The position numbers and the translations under genes are program-made. The notes beneath the pieces are model-generated. The model saw only the letters and a list, made by a program, of their open reading frames with translations, was not told the origin of the DNA and searched no databases. This document shows positions 1-9,308 of a DNA stretch of 64,000 bases, piece by piece. The DNA lies in contig CAMGZH010000004.1 of the NCBI GenBank assembly GCA_946182825.1, positions 40,252 through 104,251 of the forward strand, given 5' to 3'. The stretch comes from an uncultured Lachnospiraceae bacterium (GTDB lineage: Bacteria > Bacillota > Clostridia > Lachnospirales > Lachnospiraceae). The number at the start of each line of letters is the position of its first letter. Position 1 is the first letter of the stretch.

Positions 1-354
1 GAAGAAGTAAAGAAAGCAACAGAAGAGGTAAAGAGTAACGCATCAAAGGCTGTAACTGACGCCAAGACAATTGCTAAGAAGGCTTCAACAACAGCTAAGA
101 AGACTACAACAAAGGCAGCATCCACAGCTAAGAAGACTGCTACAAAGGCAGCTTCTAAGGCAACCGTTGCAGAGCCAAAGGTTATCCTTCAGTATGAGGG
201 TAACGACTATGATTTAGCTTCTATCTTAGAGAGTGCTAAGAAGGCATATTCTAAGAGCAAGAAGAGCATCAAGGAAGTAAGCGTATACGTTAAGCCGGAA
301 GATCACAAGGCTTATTATGTAGCTGACGGTAACGTTGGCAGCGTTGATTTCTAA
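1..354 (+). CDS. DUF6465-like Lys/Ala/Thr-rich protein, C-terminal part
   Basis: The reading frame is open from the first base to a TAA at 352-354, giving 117 residues of a protein whose start lies outside the window. The first 55 or so residues are low complexity, rich in Lys, Ala and Thr (repeats of the type STAKKTTTKAA), which suggests a flexible basic, perhaps nucleic-acid- or wall-associated region. The last 60 residues are a compact domain (VILQYEGNDYDLASI, then VSVYVKPEDHKAYYVADG) that resembles the DUF6465 family found in Lachnospiraceae; its function is unknown. It ends 24 bases before a terminator hairpin that separates it from htpG. The family name is from memory and has not been tested by a profile search. 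Confidence 0.6.
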   Translation, partial: EEVKKATEEVKSNASKAVTDAKTIAKKASTTAKKTTTKAASTAKKTATKAASKATVAEPKVILQYEGNDYDLASILESAKKAYSKSKKSIKEVSVYVKPEDHKAYYVADGNVGSVDF

Positions 355-377
355 TTTTGTCCAAGCGAAGATACATG

Positions 378-412
378 AATCAGCACTCTCATTCAGAGAG
401 TGCTGATTTTTT
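378..412 (+). terminator. Terminator hairpin that also forms a CIRCE-like palindrome
   Basis: AATCAGCACTCT pairs with AGAGTGCTGATT and is followed by six T, so it is a good intrinsic terminator for the gene ending at 354. The inner part, TCAGCACTC-N9-GAGTGCTGA (380-406), matches the HrcA operator TTAGCACTC-N9-GAGTGCTAA at 16 of 18 positions with the exact 9-base spacer. It lies just upstream of the htpG -35 box. Confidence 0.75.
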
Positions 413-413
413 G

Positions 414-442
414 TTGACTTTTTTTATAGGGGGAACTACAAT
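414..442 (+). promoter_or_regulatory. Sigma-A promoter of htpG
   Basis: TTGACT at 414-419 and TACAAT at 437-442 are separated by 17 bases. Transcription would start near 449, leaving a 5' leader of about 55 bases that carries a CIRCE-type operator. Confidence 0.75.
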
Positions 443-455
443 AGGACTGTTGATA

Positions 456-482
456 TTAGCAGTCGATGAGACTGTTTGCTAA
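456..482 (+). promoter_or_regulatory. CIRCE-type HrcA operator in the htpG leader
   Basis: TTAGCAGTC-GATGAGACT-GTTTGCTAA matches the CIRCE consensus TTAGCACTC-N9-GAGTGCTAA at 15 of 18 positions, with the exact 9-base spacer. It lies between the promoter and the htpG ribosome site, the usual CIRCE position. The repressor gene hrcA is in this same window, with a perfect CIRCE of its own. Binding is inferred. Confidence 0.7.
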
Positions 483-503
483 CAATATAAAGGAGCGTGT
501 GTT

Positions 504-2561
504 ATGTCAGAAAAACATGGTAGCTTATCCATTACAAGTGAGAATATTTTCCCGGTTATTAAAAAGTGGCTGTATTCAGACCATGATATTTTCTATCGTG
601 AGTTAGTAAGTAACGGCTGTGATGCAATCACCAAGTTGAAGAAGCTGGATATGATGGGAGAGTACGAACTTCCGGAGGGCTTTAAGGCTAAGGTGACCGT
701 TGAGGTGAACCCTGAGAAGAAGACCATTACCATTACAGATAACGGTCTTGGTATGACAGAGGAGGAAGTGGATCAGTATATTAACCAGATCGCTTTTTCC
801 GGTGCAACAGACTTTTTGACCAAGTACAAGGACAAGGGAAATGATGATCAGATCATCGGTCACTTCGGTTTAGGTTTTTACTCTGCCTTTATGGTAGCGG
901 ATGAAGTTCATATTGATACTCTTTCCTATAAGGATGGTGCAACAGCGGTTCATTGGGAGTGCGACGGCGGTACGGAATTTTCCATGAATGACGGTACAAA
1001 GTCTTCTGTCGGTACGTCCATTACTCTCTTTTTGAATGAGGACTGCCTGGAGTTTGCCAATGAGTATCGTGCCCGTGAGGTGTTACAGAAGTATTGTTCC
1101 TTCATGCCGACTGAGATTTATCTTACAAAGGCAGATGCTCCGACGGAGTACGAGGAGATCGATCCGGAAGACAAGAGAGACACCGATACGGTGGTGGAAG
1201 AGATTCATGAGGATGCAAAGTACGAGGAGAAGGAAAAGGAAGACGGAAGCAAGGAAAAGGTCGAGGTTAGTCCTGCCAAAGATAAGCTTAAGATCGTTAA
1301 GCGCCCGGTTCCTTTAAATGATACAAACCCTCTCTGGACAAAGGCACCTTCTGAGTGCAGCGACGAGGATTATAAGGACTTTTACCGCAAGGTATTTATG
1401 GACTATAAGGAGCCGTTGTTCTGGATCCATCTGAATATGGATTATCCGTTTAACCTGAAGGGTATTCTTTACTTCCCTAAGATCAACACCGAGTATGATT
1501 CCATTGAGGGAACCATTAAGCTTTACAACAACCAGGTGTTTGTAGCGGACAACATTAAGGAAGTTATTCCGGAGTTCTTTATGCTCCTTAAGGGTGTGAT
1601 CGATTGTCCGGATCTGCCTCTGAATGTAAGCCGAAGCGCTCTTCAGAACGATGGCTTTGTATCAAAGATCCGTGATTACATCATCAAGAAGGTTGCGGAC
1701 AAGCTTACCGGTCTTTGCAAGACAGAGAAGGAAAGCTATGAGAAGTACTGGGACGATATCAGCCCATTCATTAAGTTTGGTTGCTTAAAGGATACAAAGT
1801 TCTGTGATCGCATGAACGACTATATTCTGTTTAAGGATATCAATGATGCGTATGTAACCCTTCCGGAGCTCTTAGAGGCGGATCAGAAGAAGAAGGAAGA
1901 GGAGAAGGCAGGCGCATCCGAGGAAGGCGAGAATGCTTCTTCTGAGATCAAGGATGAGGATAAGACAGCTGTTTACTATGTTACCGACATGAAGCAGCAG
2001 AGCATGTATGTGGAGATGTTTAAGGATAATGATATGAATGCCGTTATTCTTGATCATGCCATTGATGCATCCTTTATCACACAGCTTGAGCAGCGGAACC
2101 AGCACTACAAGTTCCTTCGCATTGATGCGGATATTACAACGGCACTGGCAGAAGAGACCGATGAGAATGCATACAAGGAAGAGAAGGATACTCTGACGGA
2201 GATCTTTAAGAAGGCTCTTGGAAAAGAGGATCTGACGGTTGAGGTTCAGAAGTTAAAGTCTGCAGATACAGCCGCTGTTATCGGTCGTGATGAGAATATG
2301 CGCCGTATGTCCGATATGATGAAGATGTATTCCATGGGTCAGGGCACCGATGATGCCTTTATGGGACCTGAGACACTCATTCTGAATGCGGATCATGACC
2401 TTGTGAAGTATCTTGTAGCCCATAAGGACAGTGAGCATGCAGATCTCTTTGCACATCAGCTTTACGATCTGGCAGAGATCAGCAATCAGCCGCTTTCACC
2501 GGAAGCTCTTTCCGAGTTTATCAAGAGATCCAATGAGATCATGATGCTTCTGGCAAAATAA
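504..2561 (+). CDS. htpG: Molecular chaperone HtpG (Hsp90)
   Basis: Cytosolic ATP-dependent Hsp90 chaperone that helps fold and protect proteins during stress. The N-terminal GHKL ATPase shows the family motifs in order: FYRELVSNGCDAI with the catalytic Glu, ITDNGLGM, and GHFGLGFYSAFMVADEV. The middle domain carries NVSRSALQND, with the Arg that reaches the ATP phosphate. At 685 residues it is longer than the E. coli protein (about 625). The extra length is an acidic, Lys/Glu-rich linker near residues 225-265 and a second charged insert near 460-490 (QKKKEEEKAGASEEG). The start is the ATG at 504 behind AAAGGAG. It is a single-gene unit between a terminator-promoter module and a strong terminator. 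The CIRCE-type site in its leader suggests HrcA control. Confidence 0.97.
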   Translation: MSEKHGSLSITSENIFPVIKKWLYSDHDIFYRELVSNGCDAITKLKKLDMMGEYELPEGFKAKVTVEVNPEKKTITITDNGLGMTEEEVDQYINQIAFSGATDFLTKYKDKGNDDQIIGHFGLGFYSAFMVADEVHIDTLSYKDGATAVHWECDGGTEFSMNDGTKSSVGTSITLFLNEDCLEFANEYRAREVLQKYCSFMPTEIYLTKADAPTEYEEIDPEDKRDTDTVVEEIHEDAKYEEKEKEDGSKEKVEVSPAKDKLKIVKRPVPLNDTNPLWTKAPSECSDEDYKDFYRKVFMDYKEPLFWIHLNMDYPFNLKGILYFPKINTEYDSIEGTIKLYNNQVFVADNIKEVIPEFFMLLKGVIDCPDLPLNVSRSALQNDGFVSKIRDYIIKKVADKLTGLCKTEKESYEKYWDDISPFIKFGCLKDTKFCDRMNDYILFKDINDAYVTLPELLEADQKKKEEEKAGASEEGENASSEIKDEDKTAVYYVTDMKQQSMYVEMFKDNDMNAVILDHAIDASFITQLEQRNQHYKFLRIDADITTALAEETDENAYKEEKDTLTEIFKKALGKEDLTVEVQKLKSADTAAVIGRDENMRRMSDMMKMYSMGQGTDDAFMGPETLILNADHDLVKYLVAHKDSEHADLFAHQLYDLAEISNQPLSPEALSEFIKRSNEIMMLLAK

Positions 2562-2574
2562 AAGTTTTGTAATG

Positions 2575-2622
2575 AAAAAGCAGGACCGATGGTTCTTAAT
2601 GAACCATTGGTCCTGCTTTTTG
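2575..2622. terminator. Bidirectional terminator, htpG / activase
   Basis: AAAAAGCAGGACCGATGGTTC and GAACCATTGGTCCTGCTTTTT form a 21-pair stem with one mismatch and a 5-base loop. T-runs occur on both strands, so it can end htpG and the convergent minus-strand gene. Confidence 0.9.
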
Positions 2623-2629
2623 TTTTATC

Positions 2630-2656
2630 TCAGTCGGAGGTCCAATCTCCGACTGA
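2630..2656. repeat. Perfect inverted repeat downstream of the activase gene
   Basis: TCAGTCGGAG and CTCCGACTGA are perfect arms around a 7-base loop. No T-run follows on either strand, so it is not a complete terminator. It may be a 3' stabilising stem for the minus-strand transcript. Confidence 0.45.
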
Positions 2657-2683
2657 AATAAGCGCTCTGCGAGACTTGAACTG

Positions 2684-5600
2684 TTATGCGGTTTCCTGTC
2701 CGCTCTGTTCCTTTTTCAGGTTCTTGACTGCGGTGGAAAGCATCAGCTTGATACGGTTGAGCTGGTTGACCTCGGAAGCACCCGGATCATAGTCGATGGC
2801 AGCAATGTTAGCGGTAGGATTTTCCTTGCGGATCTCCTTGATAACACCCTTGCCGACGATGTGGTTCGGCAGGCAACCGAATGGCTGGATACAAACGATA
2901 TTGTTGGCACCTTCGCCAATGAGCTCTAACATCTCGCCGGTAAGGAACCAGCCTTCACCGGTCTGGTTACCCATGGAAACGATGGATTTTGCTTTATCTG
3001 CCGTTTCATTGATGTAGGCTGGTGCTGTGAAGCGTTCACTCTCGTTATAAGCTTCACGGGCTGCCTTACGAAGCCACTCGAAGAAACGGATGCCAAGGTT
3101 TGCGATCCTTGCGCTCTTCTTGGAAAATCCAAGGTTCTCCTCCTTGAAGTTCGTGTTGTAGAAACAGTACAGAAGGAAATCGGTAAGGTCCGGTACCACT
3201 GCCTCAGCGCCTTCCTGCTCCAGAAGATCTGCCAGGTGGTTGTTTGCCATGGGCAGGAACTTGACTAAGATCTCTCCAACGATACCGACTCTTGGCTTTA
3301 CCTCATTTGTGATGGGTAATGTGTCAAAGTCATGGATGATATTCTTACACATCTTCTTGAATTTGCGATGTGAGAGGAAGTGGTCAGAGGAAACAAAGTC
3401 AATGACCTTCTTTTTCCATTTCTCGTGTAAAGCGTTTGCTGAGCCTTTTTCAAGTTCGTAAGGACGAACATGAAGCAAACAGCGTAGGAAGATATCACCG
3501 AAGACAAGGGCATAAAGTCCATGCTGGATGACCTTTGGCGTCAGCTTAAATCCCGGGTTCTTCTCAAGTCCGCTGACGTTGATGGAGATGACCGGAATCT
3601 TCTCGTAGCCGGCTTTAGCCAAGGCACGTCGGATAAAGCCGATGTAGTTACTTGCACGGCAGCCGCCTCCGGTCTGGGAGATCAGAAGGGCAGTGCGCTC
3701 AAGATCATACTTGCCGGATTTCAGTGCGCTCATAAGCTGTCCGATTACGAGGAGGGACGGGTAACAAGCATCGTTGTTGACGTACTTAAGTCCCTGATCG
3801 ATACAATCCTTTGCAGGGATGTCCGGTACAACAATATGGTAGCCGGCTGCATTCATTGCCGGAGCGATGAGATCGAAGTGGATCGGTGACATCTGCGGAC
3901 AAAGAATGGTGTATTCTTTTTTCATCTTCTTGGTAAAGATGGTTCTCTTATAGCTGGAAGGAACGATCTTACGCTTGCTAACGGCGAGCTTGTCGGCACG
4001 ACGCTGACGGACACGGATGGCTGCAAGCAGGGAGCGGATTCGGATCCTGGCAGCGCCAAGGTTATTTACCTCATCGATCTTCAGGCAGGTGTAAATCTTA
4101 CCGGAATGGGAGAGGATGTCATTGACACAGTCGGTCGTTACAGCATCCAGACCGCAACCGAAGGAATTCAACTGGATCACATCCAGGTTCTCGGTCTTTT
4201 TCACATAGTTGGCAGCGGAGTACATTCTGGTGTGGTACATCCACTGATCCATTACGATCAGAGGACGCTCAAGCTTACCCAGGTGGGAAATGGAATCCTC
4301 TGTCAAAACAGCCATGCCATAGGTGGTGATAAGATCCGGAATACCATGATTGATCTCAGGATCAACGTGGTACGGACGGCCGGCAAGAACGATGCCGTGA
4401 CGACCGGTCTCCTTCAGGTAGGCAAGGACTTCCTCACCCTTTTCCTCCATGTCATGACGGAATCTGCCCAGCTCAAACCAGCCGGCATGGGCGGCGTCAC
4501 GGATCTCGCTCTCAGGAATATGGAATTCCTTTGTGAAAACCTTTACCAGTTGTCCTGCCAATGTATCCTCGGATGTGAAGGCCATAAACGGATTAAGGAA
4601 ACGAACCTTACCGGTGGTAATGGCTTCCACGTTGTTCTTGATATTCTCGGCATAGGAGGTAACGATAGGGCAGTTGTAGTGATTGTTACTGCTTGGGAAC
4701 TCGTTACGCTCGTATGGAATACAAGGGTAGAAGATGGTCTTGACACCTTCGTTAATGAGCCACTGTACGTGTCCGTGTGTCAGCTTTGCAGGATAACACT
4801 CGGATTCACTTGGGATACTCTCGATACCAAGCTCGTATACCTTTCGGTTGGACTGAGGTGAGAGAACAACGGAAAATCCGAGCTTACGGAAGAAGGTAGC
4901 CCAGAAAGGATAGTTCTCATACATATTCAGCACACGAGGAATACCGATAACGCCGCGCTTTGCCTGGTCGGCAGGAAGGGGCTCGTAGTTGAAAAGACGC
5001 TTGTACTTGTATTCGTAAAGGTTCGGAATATGATCCTTGTTCTTTTCCTTACCAAGACCACGCTCACATCGGTTTCCGGTAATAAAGCGACGGTTGTCGG
5101 AGAAACGGTTGATGGTGAGCATGCACTTGTTGGTACAACCCTGACAGTGTGTCATCTTTGTCTCAAAGGTAAGATTCAGGATCTCATCCATTGGCAGCAT
5201 GGTTGTGGACTTTACGTCCTCATAGCGCTCACGGGCGATGAGAGCAGCACCGAAGGCGCCCATGATGCCGGCGATATCCGGTCGTGTGACCTTGACACCG
5301 CTGATCTGCTCAAAGGCACGAAGAACAGCGTCATTGTAGAAGGTTCCACCCTGAACAACGACGTTCTTACCAAGCTCCTTCGGGTCGGAGAGCTTGATGA
5401 CCTTAAACAGGGCGTTCTTGATGACGGAATAGGCAAGTCCGGCGGAAATATCCGCAACGGATGCACCTTCCTTCTGCGCCTGCTTAACCTTGGAATTCAT
5501 AAATACGGTACAACGGGTACCAAGATCGATTGGATGCTGGGCAAACAAAGCTTCCTTTGCAAAGTCGCGGACACTGAAGTTAAGGGACTTTGCGAAGGTT

Positions 5601-6967
5601 TCGATGAAGGAACCGCAGCCGGAGGAGCATGCCTCGTTCAGCTGTACGGAATCAACGGTCTGATCCTTGATCTTGATGCACTTCATATCCTGTCCGCCGA
5701 TATCGAGGATACAGTCTACTTCCGGATCAAAGAAGGAAGCGGCATAGTAATGCGCAACGGTCTCGACTTCACCGTCATCGAGCTGGAAGGCGGATTTGAG
5801 GAGAGCTTCGCCGTAACCTGTGGAACAGGAGTGTACGATATGGGCATCGGCAGGAAGCTTTTCTTTGATTTCCTTCATGGCACGAATGGAAGTCAAAAGA
5901 GGAGATCCATTGTTATTGTCATAGAAAGAATATAAAAGCTTACCGTCGTCATCGATCAAAGCAATCTTGGTGGTGGTGGAACCGGCATCAATACCGAGGT
6001 AGACATTGCCCTTGGCTGTCGTGATGTCCCCGGTCTGTACATGGTTGTTACCGTGGCGGGTGACAAAGGCATCGTATTCGGCCTGATCCTTGAAAAGAGG
6101 ATCCATACGGGCAACCTCAAACTCCATGTGCAGCTCACCGGAAAGCTTCTCTTCGATGCTGGAAAGCTCCATGGTGGTGTCTTCCTTGTAGTTAAGAGCA
6201 GAACCGATGGCAGCGAACAGATGTGAGTTCTCCGGAATGATGGTGTGCTCTTCATCAAGCTTTAATGTGCGGATGAAGGTCTCACGCAGCTGATCAAGGA
6301 AGTGTAAAGGACCACCTAGGAAGGCAACATGACCGCGGATGGGCTTACCGCAGGCAAGTCCGGAAATGGTCTGGTTGACCACAGCCTGAAAAATGGAAGC
6401 GGAAAGATCCTCTCTTGTTGCACCCTCGTTGATCAGAGGCTGAATATCGGTTTTCGCAAATACACCGCAGCGGGCAGCAATGGGATAGATGGACTGGTAA
6501 TCCCTGGCATAGGTATTCAGACCGGTTGCATCCGTTTGGATCAGGGAGGCCATCTGATCGATAAAGGAACCGGTTCCACCGGCACAGATACCGTTCATAC
6601 GCTGCTCAACATTGCCGTTCTCGAAGTAAATGATCTTCGCATCCTCACCACCAAGCTCGATGGCAACATCGGTCTTGGGAGCATAGTGGGTAAGGGCGGT
6701 AGCAACGGCAACCACTTCCTGGGCAAAAGGGATCCCAAGATGCTTAGCCAGAGTCAGTCCGCCGGAACCTGTAATGATGGGGGCAACCATAATCTCACCT
6801 GTTACTTGCTTTGCCTTTTTTACAAGTGAAAGCAGTGTCTCACGAATGTTGGCAAAATGACGTTCGTAATCTGAGAACAGTAGATTATCATCTTTGTCGA
6901 GAACCGCAACTTTGACGGTTGTTGAACCGATATCGATCCCCAACTTGTGTAATTCTTTATTACTCAT
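2684..6967 (-). CDS. 2-hydroxyacyl-CoA dehydratase activase fusion protein (double BadF/BcrA ATPase, DUF2229)
   Basis: Giant cytosolic iron-sulfur protein of about 1427 residues. Two ASKHA/BadF-type ATPase modules stand in tandem: the first begins [16 protein letters not shown] and has GGEDAKI and [10 protein letters not shown], the second begins [15 protein letters not shown] and has [10 protein letters not shown] and [10 protein letters not shown]. Near residue 600 follows a CQGCTNKC cysteine cluster and a DUF2229 region. The C-terminal third resembles dehydratase D/B-component (HgdB-like) sequence. Family members use ATP to drive one electron into 2-hydroxyacyl-CoA dehydratases, but the substrate of this large fusion type is not known. 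The start was moved from the track ATG at 6985 to 6967, which has AGGTGA seven bases upstream; the upstream ATG has none. The gene is monocistronic and has its own promoter. Confidence 0.85.
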   Translation of the reverse strand: MSNKELHKLGIDIGSTTVKVAVLDKDDNLLFSDYERHFANIRETLLSLVKKAKQVTGEIMVAPIITGSGGLTLAKHLGIPFAQEVVAVATALTHYAPKTDVAIELGGEDAKIIYFENGNVEQRMNGICAGGTGSFIDQMASLIQTDATGLNTYARDYQSIYPIAARCGVFAKTDIQPLINEGATREDLSASIFQAVVNQTISGLACGKPIRGHVAFLGGPLHFLDQLRETFIRTLKLDEEHTIIPENSHLFAAIGSALNYKEDTTMELSSIEEKLSGELHMEFEVARMDPLFKDQAEYDAFVTRHGNNHVQTGDITTAKGNVYLGIDAGSTTTKIALIDDDGKLLYSFYDNNNGSPLLTSIRAMKEIKEKLPADAHIVHSCSTGYGEALLKSAFQLDDGEVETVAHYYAASFFDPEVDCILDIGGQDMKCIKIKDQTVDSVQLNEACSSGCGSFIETFAKSLNFSVRDFAKEALFAQHPIDLGTRCTVFMNSKVKQAQKEGASVADISAGLAYSVIKNALFKVIKLSDPKELGKNVVVQGGTFYNDAVLRAFEQISGVKVTRPDIAGIMGAFGAALIARERYEDVKSTTMLPMDEILNLTFETKMTHCQGCTNKCMLTINRFSDNRRFITGNRCERGLGKEKNKDHIPNLYEYKYKRLFNYEPLPADQAKRGVIGIPRVLNMYENYPFWATFFRKLGFSVVLSPQSNRKVYELGIESIPSESECYPAKLTHGHVQWLINEGVKTIFYPCIPYERNEFPSSNNHYNCPIVTSYAENIKNNVEAITTGKVRFLNPFMAFTSEDTLAGQLVKVFTKEFHIPESEIRDAAHAGWFELGRFRHDMEEKGEEVLAYLKETGRHGIVLAGRPYHVDPEINHGIPDLITTYGMAVLTEDSISHLGKLERPLIVMDQWMYHTRMYSAANYVKKTENLDVIQLNSFGCGLDAVTTDCVNDILSHSGKIYTCLKIDEVNNLGAARIRIRSLLAAIRVRQRRADKLAVSKRKIVPSSYKRTIFTKKMKKEYTILCPQMSPIHFDLIAPAMNAAGYHIVVPDIPAKDCIDQGLKYVNNDACYPSLLVIGQLMSALKSGKYDLERTALLISQTGGGCRASNYIGFIRRALAKAGYEKIPVISINVSGLEKNPGFKLTPKVIQHGLYALVFGDIFLRCLLHVRPYELEKGSANALHEKWKKKVIDFVSSDHFLSHRKFKKMCKNIIHDFDTLPITNEVKPRVGIVGEILVKFLPMANNHLADLLEQEGAEAVVPDLTDFLLYCFYNTNFKEENLGFSKKSARIANLGIRFFEWLRKAAREAYNESERFTAPAYINETADKAKSIVSMGNQTGEGWFLTGEMLELIGEGANNIVCIQPFGCLPNHIVGKGVIKEIRKENPTANIAAIDYDPGASEVNQLNRIKLMLSTAVKNLKKEQSGQETA

Positions 6968-7021
6968 TGATTCACCTAATTTCATATTAAAATATATTTG
7001 TTGAATAACACAACATTACAC

Positions 7022-7050
7022 ATTATAGAGGAGGGAAGAGTCTATTACAA
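7022..7050 (-). promoter_or_regulatory. Promoter of the activase gene
   Basis: Read on the minus strand: TTGTAA (7045-7050), 17 bases, TATAAT (7022-7027). The -10 box lies 55 bases before the chosen start codon. Confidence 0.6.
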
Positions 7051-7079
7051 TCTACAAATTGTATATTTTGTTGGATTGA

Positions 7080-7091
7080 ATTGTATACAAT
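7080..7091. promoter_or_regulatory. 12-base palindrome ATTGTATACAAT, possible operator
   Basis: A perfect 12-base palindrome lies between the divergent activase and acyltransferase promoters, about 25 bases upstream of the acyltransferase -35 box and 30 bases upstream of the activase -35 box. The TTGTATACAA core resembles sites bound by GntR/FadR-family regulators (general knowledge). No regulator gene is adjacent. Confidence 0.35.
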
Positions 7092-7116
7092 TTTATGAGA
7101 AATGGTAATCCCTTTA

Positions 7117-7146
7117 CTGACAGAGGGGGATTGGCAATGGTATAAT
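7117..7146 (+). promoter_or_regulatory. Promoter of the acyltransferase gene
   Basis: CTGACA at 7117-7122, 18 bases, TATAAT at 7141-7146. The start codon is 36 bases further on. Confidence 0.6.
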
Positions 7147-7181
7147 TAAGGTACATTACCGATGAAAAGGAGGGCATAACT

Positions 7182-8321
7182 ATGACGAAAAAGAACGGCA
7201 AAATTGAGGTGATGCGCTTTGTTTTTTCTGTGATCATTATTTTGTTCCACTGTCACAGAAGCATTGGTTTCAATCATCTGGTCCTTGCAGGGGAACGGAT
7301 CCCGGTATTGAACAGGGGGTATTTCGGGGTTGAGTTTTTCTTTGTGATCTCTGGACTTTTAATGGCAAAGTCTATACATAAGAAGCGAAAGAGTCAAAGG
7401 CTGGGACTGTCAAAGCCGGTGGAGCTTGGACGGCAGACCGTCCGCTACATGCTTAAGAAATACATTTCGATCTTTTCCTATCATATTCTTCCCTTTGTGG
7501 CGCTGATCATTCTTAAGGTTATTACAAGGGACATTTACGAGGGTGGAGCGAAGGATGTATTGCAGTATTTCTTTAACTGTATTCCGGAATTCTTCTTCCT
7601 CCAGAAATTCGGTTTTACCTATACGAATGTCGATGTGATCGAATGGTACATTTCCGCAATGCTGATTGCCATGATGGTTTTATATCCCATCGTTATGAAG
7701 TTCTACTATATGTACACAAGAGTCGTGGGTCCGTTGCTGGCTTTATATATTCTTGGTCTTCTCCAGTATAACTACGGAACCTTTGCGGATCAGGACCGAT
7801 GGGTGCTCTTCGGTTACGGAAGTGTATTCCGCGCTATTGCAGAGATCTCACTGGGGGTTTGCGCCTTTGAACTGGCACGTTTTCTGTCCCACCGCTATTT
7901 TACCAGAAGAGACAAGCGGATCATGACAGCTGTGGAGTATCTGGGATTCGGAGTGGCACTGTTTTATTCCTTTTCCAGCTATACCTCAAGGTATGAGATT
8001 CATGTGCTGATCTTTTTGACCCTTTCTGTGGTTTTGTCTTTCTCCGGTCAGACTTACGGAGAAAAATTCTGGAATCAGTCCTGGGCCTATGCTCTGGGCA
8101 GATTTTCCCTTCCACTGTACCTGTGTCAGCTGTTGGGACTTAACCTCGTCTGCGGATTTTTAGGTGATTTGCCAAAGACAGCCCAGACCGCGCTGGTACT
8201 TGTCTTTACCCTGGCATTTGCACTGGTCTCCATTCCGGTAGGGGACAGGATCTATCAGTGGATTATTGACAAGAGAAAAACAACAAAATATAATAAAATG
8301 AATGCGCCATACGAGGGGTGA
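7182..8321 (+). CDS. Membrane acyltransferase, acyltransferase-3 family (OafA-like)
   Basis: A 379-residue polytopic membrane protein. It opens with IEVMRFVFSVIIILFHCHRS, the family pattern in which an Arg-containing first helix precedes the catalytic His of the acyltransferase-3 fold. About ten hydrophobic segments follow (for example GYFGVEFFFVISGLLMAKSI), with a short basic cytosolic tail. Family members transfer acetyl or similar groups to surface sugars, peptidoglycan or polysaccharide. The acceptor here is unknown because no glycan gene cluster surrounds it. The start ATG at 7182 follows AAAAGGAGGGC. The rhomboid-like gene begins 31 bases downstream, so the two are probably co-transcribed from the promoter at 7117-7146. 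Confidence 0.8.
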   Translation: MTKKNGKIEVMRFVFSVIIILFHCHRSIGFNHLVLAGERIPVLNRGYFGVEFFFVISGLLMAKSIHKKRKSQRLGLSKPVELGRQTVRYMLKKYISIFSYHILPFVALIILKVITRDIYEGGAKDVLQYFFNCIPEFFFLQKFGFTYTNVDVIEWYISAMLIAMMVLYPIVMKFYYMYTRVVGPLLALYILGLLQYNYGTFADQDRWVLFGYGSVFRAIAEISLGVCAFELARFLSHRYFTRRDKRIMTAVEYLGFGVALFYSFSSYTSRYEIHVLIFLTLSVVLSFSGQTYGEKFWNQSWAYALGRFSLPLYLCQLLGLNLVCGFLGDLPKTAQTALVLVFTLAFALVSIPVGDRIYQWIIDKRKTTKYNKMNAPYEG

Positions 8322-8352
8322 CAGACGCGTTTAGAAAGGATATTTCGATACG

Positions 8353-9261
8353 ATGATCAACAAGTTGGAGCGCAAATTCGGTAAGTATGCAATTCCTCAT
8401 CTGATCAATTATTTGATCGGTGGATACATTTTGGGCTATTTGCTTGAATTTGGAGGAAGAACCACCGGCACACCGTTTCTGGATTTTATGCGATTGGATC
8501 CCTATGCGATCCTGCATGGTCAGGTCTGGAGAATCATTACCTGGGTTCTGATCCCGCCGGAGCAGAACATGCTGTTTGCCGTTATTATGATGATTTTTTA
8601 CTGGCAGCTGGGTTCGGCACTGGAGAGGGCATGGGGAACTTTCCGCTTTAATTTTTACATTTTTGGAGGAATCCTTTGTTCGGTGATCGGTGCAATGCTG
8701 GTTTATGGAATTTATTCCTTCAGTCTGATGGGAAATGCGGATATCGGCTCATATCAGGAGATCCTGAGCAGTTCGATCAGCAATATTTTTTCCACCAACT
8801 ATATTAACCTTTCCATTTTCCTTGCATTTGCCATGACGTACCCGGAGGAACAGATCCTTTTGTACTTTTTCATCCCGATCCGGATGAAGTGGCTTGCCCT
8901 TGTATACGCGGTTCTTATCGGAGTGGATGTTGTGACGGCAGTCATTTCCGGAAGCTGGGGCGTTGTGATCGCAATTGTTGCATCACTGGCAAACTTTTTG
9001 ATCTTCTTCCTGATGACGAGGAATTTCAGAAGGTATTCCCCGAATGAATTCCGCCGCAAGCGTAATTTCCGTAAGGCCTATGATGCAGGTTCCCATGCCC
9101 GTCAGCAGTTCCGTCAGGATGGACAGGCAAGGCATAAGTGCTGTATCTGCGGACGGACCGAGATCACGAATCCGGAACTGGATTTCCGTTATTGCAGCAA
9201 ATGCAATGGAGCATATGAGTATTGCAGCGACCACCTTTTCACTCATACACATGTGAAATGA
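8353..9261 (+). CDS. Rhomboid-like membrane protein with C-terminal zinc ribbon, probably protease-dead
   Basis: A 302-residue protein with six or so membrane segments. The layout is that of the rhomboid family: GQVWRIITWVLIP, then LGSALERAWGTFRFN, then a helix ending in PEEQILLYFFIPIRMKWLAL, all typical of rhomboid L1 and TM2-TM5 surroundings. The catalytic GxSG is replaced by NLSIF, and the last helix (VVIAIVASLANFLIFFLM) lacks the catalytic His. Intramembrane proteolysis is therefore unlikely, and a pseudo-rhomboid or binding role is more plausible. After residue 220 comes a basic linker and a CCICGR...YCSKCNGAYEYC cysteine motif that should bind zinc. The ribosome site AAAGGA is 12 bases from the ATG, rather far. 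Confidence 0.7.
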   Translation: MINKLERKFGKYAIPHLINYLIGGYILGYLLEFGGRTTGTPFLDFMRLDPYAILHGQVWRIITWVLIPPEQNMLFAVIMMIFYWQLGSALERAWGTFRFNFYIFGGILCSVIGAMLVYGIYSFSLMGNADIGSYQEILSSSISNIFSTNYINLSIFLAFAMTYPEEQILLYFFIPIRMKWLALVYAVLIGVDVVTAVISGSWGVVIAIVASLANFLIFFLMTRNFRRYSPNEFRRKRNFRKAYDAGSHARQQFRQDGQARHKCCICGRTEITNPELDFRYCSKCNGAYEYCSDHLFTHTHVK

Positions 9262-9308
9262 TGCCACCCGTGGCTCATAGATAGATTTAGAAATAAGAGG
9301 AACAGACA

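Noticed and set aside
4106-5935. Long plus-strand ORFs (251 and 301 residues) opposite the activase gene
   Set aside because: They are shadows of the minus-strand activase frame, lack ribosome sites and show no family motif, while the opposite frame has clear ATPase motifs.
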